A program made the position numbers and the translations under genes. A DNA stretch of 64,000 nucleotides, taken from Rhodonellum psychrophilum GCM71 = DSM 17998 (lineage in GTDB: Bacteria > Bacteroidota > Bacteroidia > Cytophagales > Cyclobacteriaceae). The DNA lies in the NCBI RefSeq assembly GCF_000381545.1, contig NZ_KB906691.1, forward strand, positions 1-64,000. The letters run 5' to 3'. This document shows, piece by piece, positions 62,201 through 64,000 of the stretch; position 1 is the stretch's first letter; every line of letters begins with the position of its first letter. The notes below the pieces were generated by a model that was not told the origin of the DNA, made no database searches, and was given only the letters and a program-made list of their open reading frames with translations.

Positions 62201-64000
62201 CGGTGCTGGTACCGCAGGCAAATGCAGTACTGGGCATTGGCGGGGTATTTACCAACCAGGGAATCTTCGACGCGACCACTTTCCCCAATACAGTTGATTA
62301 TAACGGAGATATTTCGCAAACACTGGTCAACCCGAATGGCCCTGTTTCCGGCTATTCCAATCTGAGGATAAGTGGGGAAGGGAACAAAACCTTTGGCGGA
62401 AATTTCGACATCTATAATGATTTCAAAAACAACGGGACAGGAACGGTTTTGCCAAACAACACCACTATTACCTTCAAAGGGGCAGAACGGCAAATCCTTT
62501 CGGGTATTTCCGAAACCCCTTTTTACAACCTGACCCTTGACAATGGATTGGGGATTTCTCTGGACTCAGGCATAAGTGTTGCCAATACGCTCACGTTGAG
62601 CCAGGGAATCATCGATACCAATGACAATAAACTGACACTGGGCACGCCCGGCTTTGCGGGAGAGGTCACAGGTGCGGGCAGCAGTCGGTTTATCTATGGT
62701 GTTTTGAAAAGATATGTCTCCAATGTAGAAAATCTGAACCTAGATTTCCCCATAGGAGATGACACAGCTTATACGCCGATAAACCTTAACTTCAGCGGAA
62801 CCACTTCCGGCTCGGGCTTTTTGGAGGCCTCTTCGGCCGCGCTCGTGCCAGCGGCAGGCGATTTGCCCCTTGGAGCGGGTTTGTCTGCTGAAAAAGTGAT
62901 CAGAAGAAGGTGGAAATTAAGCAATTCAGGAGTTGGCGGGTTTACGGACTATAGTGCTGTTCTAAATTTTGTCGCCACTGATGTTCTGGGGAACGCAAAC
63001 CCAAATTCACTTTTTGCCAGGAGATTGCTACTTGGGAATTGGACTGATGAGCAGGTTGGGGTCCGAACAGCCTCCAGTACAGAAGTAATCAGTTTGAGCA
63101 GTTTCGGGGAATTTGCCTTGGGTGAAGGATGTACTTTCCGTTTTGAATGGCTGGGTTTGACTTCAGATTGGAACGATCCTAATAACTGGTGTGGAAATCA
63201 GGTCCCGCTTTTGGGAGAGACAGAAACTATCCTGATTCCCCAGACAGCCAACGACCCGATCATTTTAGGAACTGTTTCTATCAGTCTTAGTGGTGAAGTC
63301 ATCATCCGGGAGGGGGCCAAGTTGATACTGAAACCGGGATCAACTTTCACCCTCAATACAAATTCTGAGATCATGACCGAGACCAATGCGATGTTGGTCC
63401 TGGAGTCGGGGTCAAAATATAATAATCTTGGGTTGGGTACGCCGGTATTGGAAGTTCAGCAGTTACTGGATGGTGTCAAAGGATGGCGGATGTTGGGTAG
63501 TCCTGTCATGACGACTTATGCGGATTTTCTTGAAGGGATGGTGACCCAGGGATTTCCTGGATCCAATTTCTCCACATTGCAGCCCAATCTCTTGTGGTGG
63601 AGCGAAACCGACAAGGGAACGAGTTTACAGGGCTGGAGAAGACCCAGCAACAGCAGCGAAATGGTCAGCCCGGGAAAAGGACATTATGCCTTTGTTTTTA
63701 ATGGTGCGACCAAACCCTCCGATGGATTGCCCTATGGAGACAATCTTCCGATTACCCTGAAATCAACCGGCATCGAGCCGAATATAAGAAGTACACCCTT
63801 TAATTTTGGTGTTTCATTCACCAGAAGGGATACCAGTCTGATCGTGTCAGGGGATGGATTGCTCGAGGTCAATGTCTCGGATGAGGGCTTCAACCTTCTG
63901 GCCAATCCTTCTGCCAGTGTGATCGATTATTTTGGGTCAGGTTGGGTTAAAACCAACGTGGATGAGACGATCTATGTCTGGGATCCCAATGCCAACAGCG
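59257..64000 (+). CDS. giant secreted repetitive adhesin, 3' end beyond the window
   Basis: From ATG 59257 one frame is open to the window edge, 1,581 codons. After about 50 residues with a signal segment (FTLLFLFSALGVWGQ), the protein is beta-rich and low in Cys. A recurring module has the core (Y/F)xNL(I/R)(L/I), often G-S-G-x-K-T-L, near residues 206, 415, 512, 606, 971, 1031 and 1087, as in stacked beta-helix or filamentous-haemagglutinin-like surface proteins. Two NW-x-G-x-VP-type motifs (about 863 and 1309) are known in Bacteroidota cell-surface proteins. A type IX secretion tail is expected at the missing end. Attachment or gliding is likely. Confidence 0.8.
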   Translation, partial: MKIQSGFWFFRNDYNYPFRLPNAFPFCFQLLSATSKFVFFTLLFLFSALGVWGQTFTIPRNEIRDASDIPAGENIVLNERSVLNMDVPKAFGTLTVQNIFTNNTQNATIAGTGTATFSTLTVTATSPGGSSSSRGISLIINQGATVIGTNLINAGTRSKNVTINGTLKLSGPGDAIPDTGWNTFTIGPASTVEYLGANQNVYDDNYHNLILSGSGTKTLQTGTTNISGDFTMGGTASATTVAGLTVDGELAIGNGATFTVGSNFPLTVSGSTTIGGGTSGTFILGGTGAKTFSGNVLVNNGAVWNETGIVPIFFGGSLTINGTFTANAEVHTFSGTASTFGGSRVITIPNTTISGTYTNNGILAVPTALSGSGSLSQGPGATLRISGSSTISTLNATAIGNTVNFNGSAQTVFNTNYFNLRLSGSGIKTLQANTASIGGDFMLLGTASTTAVRGLGIGGTVTIDPGTTFSAGAFTHQVGGSWIKNGTANTNLSTLVFNGANNTQTITGTNTFGNLRISHSGSGTVNATGSTLTVPGLTEVLSGTFIGSGTFNTFNISSGANFTVPASESVSLFGDLTSNGQLIPNTSTFLLSGTARQTLAGTANLNFYNLTVNNPAGVKANTDLTVNGILNLVSLSPNARDGSLDMVANYGDYSNIITASENLTTTMTQSHDILDSKILNMGATASTLGSGEVTGKVRRTTFVNNTEYTFGNPNTSLIFSSNGAGVLPSAILFIITKGPDRGVHANMPQAVQRLYQVIRTGGTAPTTYAIKLNYAAAEINGNTDNGLVLWDHHIPYVSANTPHEHGKTTQSFSDNWVQLTGHGIQYLQTGEVVGGQTKYWMIRNTFIEGNRWLGAATTGWNATPNWSAGSVPTDTTNVIIPSITESPRVAIVPQGNLSSPGATVKSVTIDPEGELDGSDGYLLIKGGIKNNGGVGSWTNNGKFLPGTSTVVFDYPRTSQIETSTVSGSGATNFYNLINSTGTVLVPQANAVLGIGGVFTNQGIFDATTFPNTVDYNGDISQTLVNPNGPVSGYSNLRISGEGNKTFGGNFDIYNDFKNNGTGTVLPNNTTITFKGAERQILSGISETPFYNLTLDNGLGISLDSGISVANTLTLSQGIIDTNDNKLTLGTPGFAGEVTGAGSSRFIYGVLKRYVSNVENLNLDFPIGDDTAYTPINLNFSGTTSGSGFLEASSAALVPAAGDLPLGAGLSAEKVIRRRWKLSNSGVGGFTDYSAVLNFVATDVLGNANPNSLFARRLLLGNWTDEQVGVRTASSTEVISLSSFGEFALGEGCTFRFEWLGLTSDWNDPNNWCGNQVPLLGETETILIPQTANDPIILGTVSISLSGEVIIREGAKLILKPGSTFTLNTNSEIMTETNAMLVLESGSKYNNLGLGTPVLEVQQLLDGVKGWRMLGSPVMTTYADFLEGMVTQGFPGSNFSTLQPNLLWWSETDKGTSLQGWRRPSNSSEMVSPGKGHYAFVFNGATKPSDGLPYGDNLPITLKSTGIEPNIRSTPFNFGVSFTRRDTSLIVSGDGLLEVNVSDEGFNLLANPSASVIDYFGSGWVKTNVDETIYVWDPNANS

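Noticed and set aside
61414-62493. Reverse-strand open frame of 359 codons
   Set aside because: It lies antisense to the adhesin, whose own frame is open for 1,581 codons with a clear signal peptide and repeats. The reverse frame has Cys/His/Arg-rich text with no domain.
1-64000. CRISPR arrays, rRNA genes, riboswitches
   Set aside because: No regularly spaced short repeats, no rRNA sequence and no recognisable riboswitch core were seen on either strand.

Overview
The window looks like chromosome of a Bacteroidota bacterium, most likely a Cyclobacteriaceae member (Algoriphagus/Belliella-like). This is inferred from gene content and promoter style; nothing was searched. Supporting signs are TAnnTTTG (-7) promoter elements, GWxTD, DUF2723 and DUF3871 proteins, a BlaI/M56-TonB pair, and a very large repetitive secreted adhesin of type IX-secretion style.

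Layout. (1) Positions 1 to about 16,348 are accessory DNA. They hold the 5' part of an IS3 transposase gene, a tandem pair of unknown paralogous proteins, and a type I restriction-modification system (hsdM, hsdS, hsdR). Between hsdS and hsdR sit a small membrane protein, a decayed DUF262 gene and a 270-aa membrane protein. After hsdR come two divergent genes with RepL-like C-termini, a frameshifted BRO-N gene, several small orphan genes, then a phage-type ATPase, DUF3871 and RadC module. The region ends at a tRNA-Asn sequence whose first seven bases are wrong. I read this as the right attachment end of an integrative element whose integrase and left end lie outside the window. (2) 16,385-17,200 is a tandem repeat of the tRNA 3' end plus a GIY-YIG nuclease gene: one intact copy, one broken copy and a remnant. 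(3) 17.3-20.4 kb is a very AT-rich, T-skewed gene desert with one reverse-strand HTH gene. (4) 20.4-48.2 kb is ordinary chromosome: MBOAT/SGNH polysaccharide acylation pair, Gfo/Idh oxidoreductase, TIM-barrel epimerase, BlaI/BlaR-like regulators, amine oxidase, Asp-box repeat protein, CHAD protein, serine hydrolase, Deg protease, Hsp20, MscS channel, RlmB, GWxTD protein, methyltransferase and a DUF2723 membrane protein. (5) 48.2-57.5 kb is a sulfur module: thioredoxin, persulfide dioxygenase-rhodanese, an outer-membrane porin, a split YeeE/YedE transporter, an MFS transporter, a TsdA-like diheme cytochrome c and a second porin. (6) 57.6-64 kb holds a D-2-hydroxyacid dehydrogenase and the first 1,581 codons of a giant adhesin that runs off the window.

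The most interesting signals are: four promoters of the sulfur module, each with a GTGA-N6-TCAC-like (Crp/Fnr-type) box 36-37 bp upstream of a TAnnTTTG element; a family of five dispersed ~175-bp noncoding repeats with inverted ends; and the hybrid tRNA-Asn boundary with its tandem GIY-YIG copies. No CRISPR array, rRNA or intact tRNA was seen.
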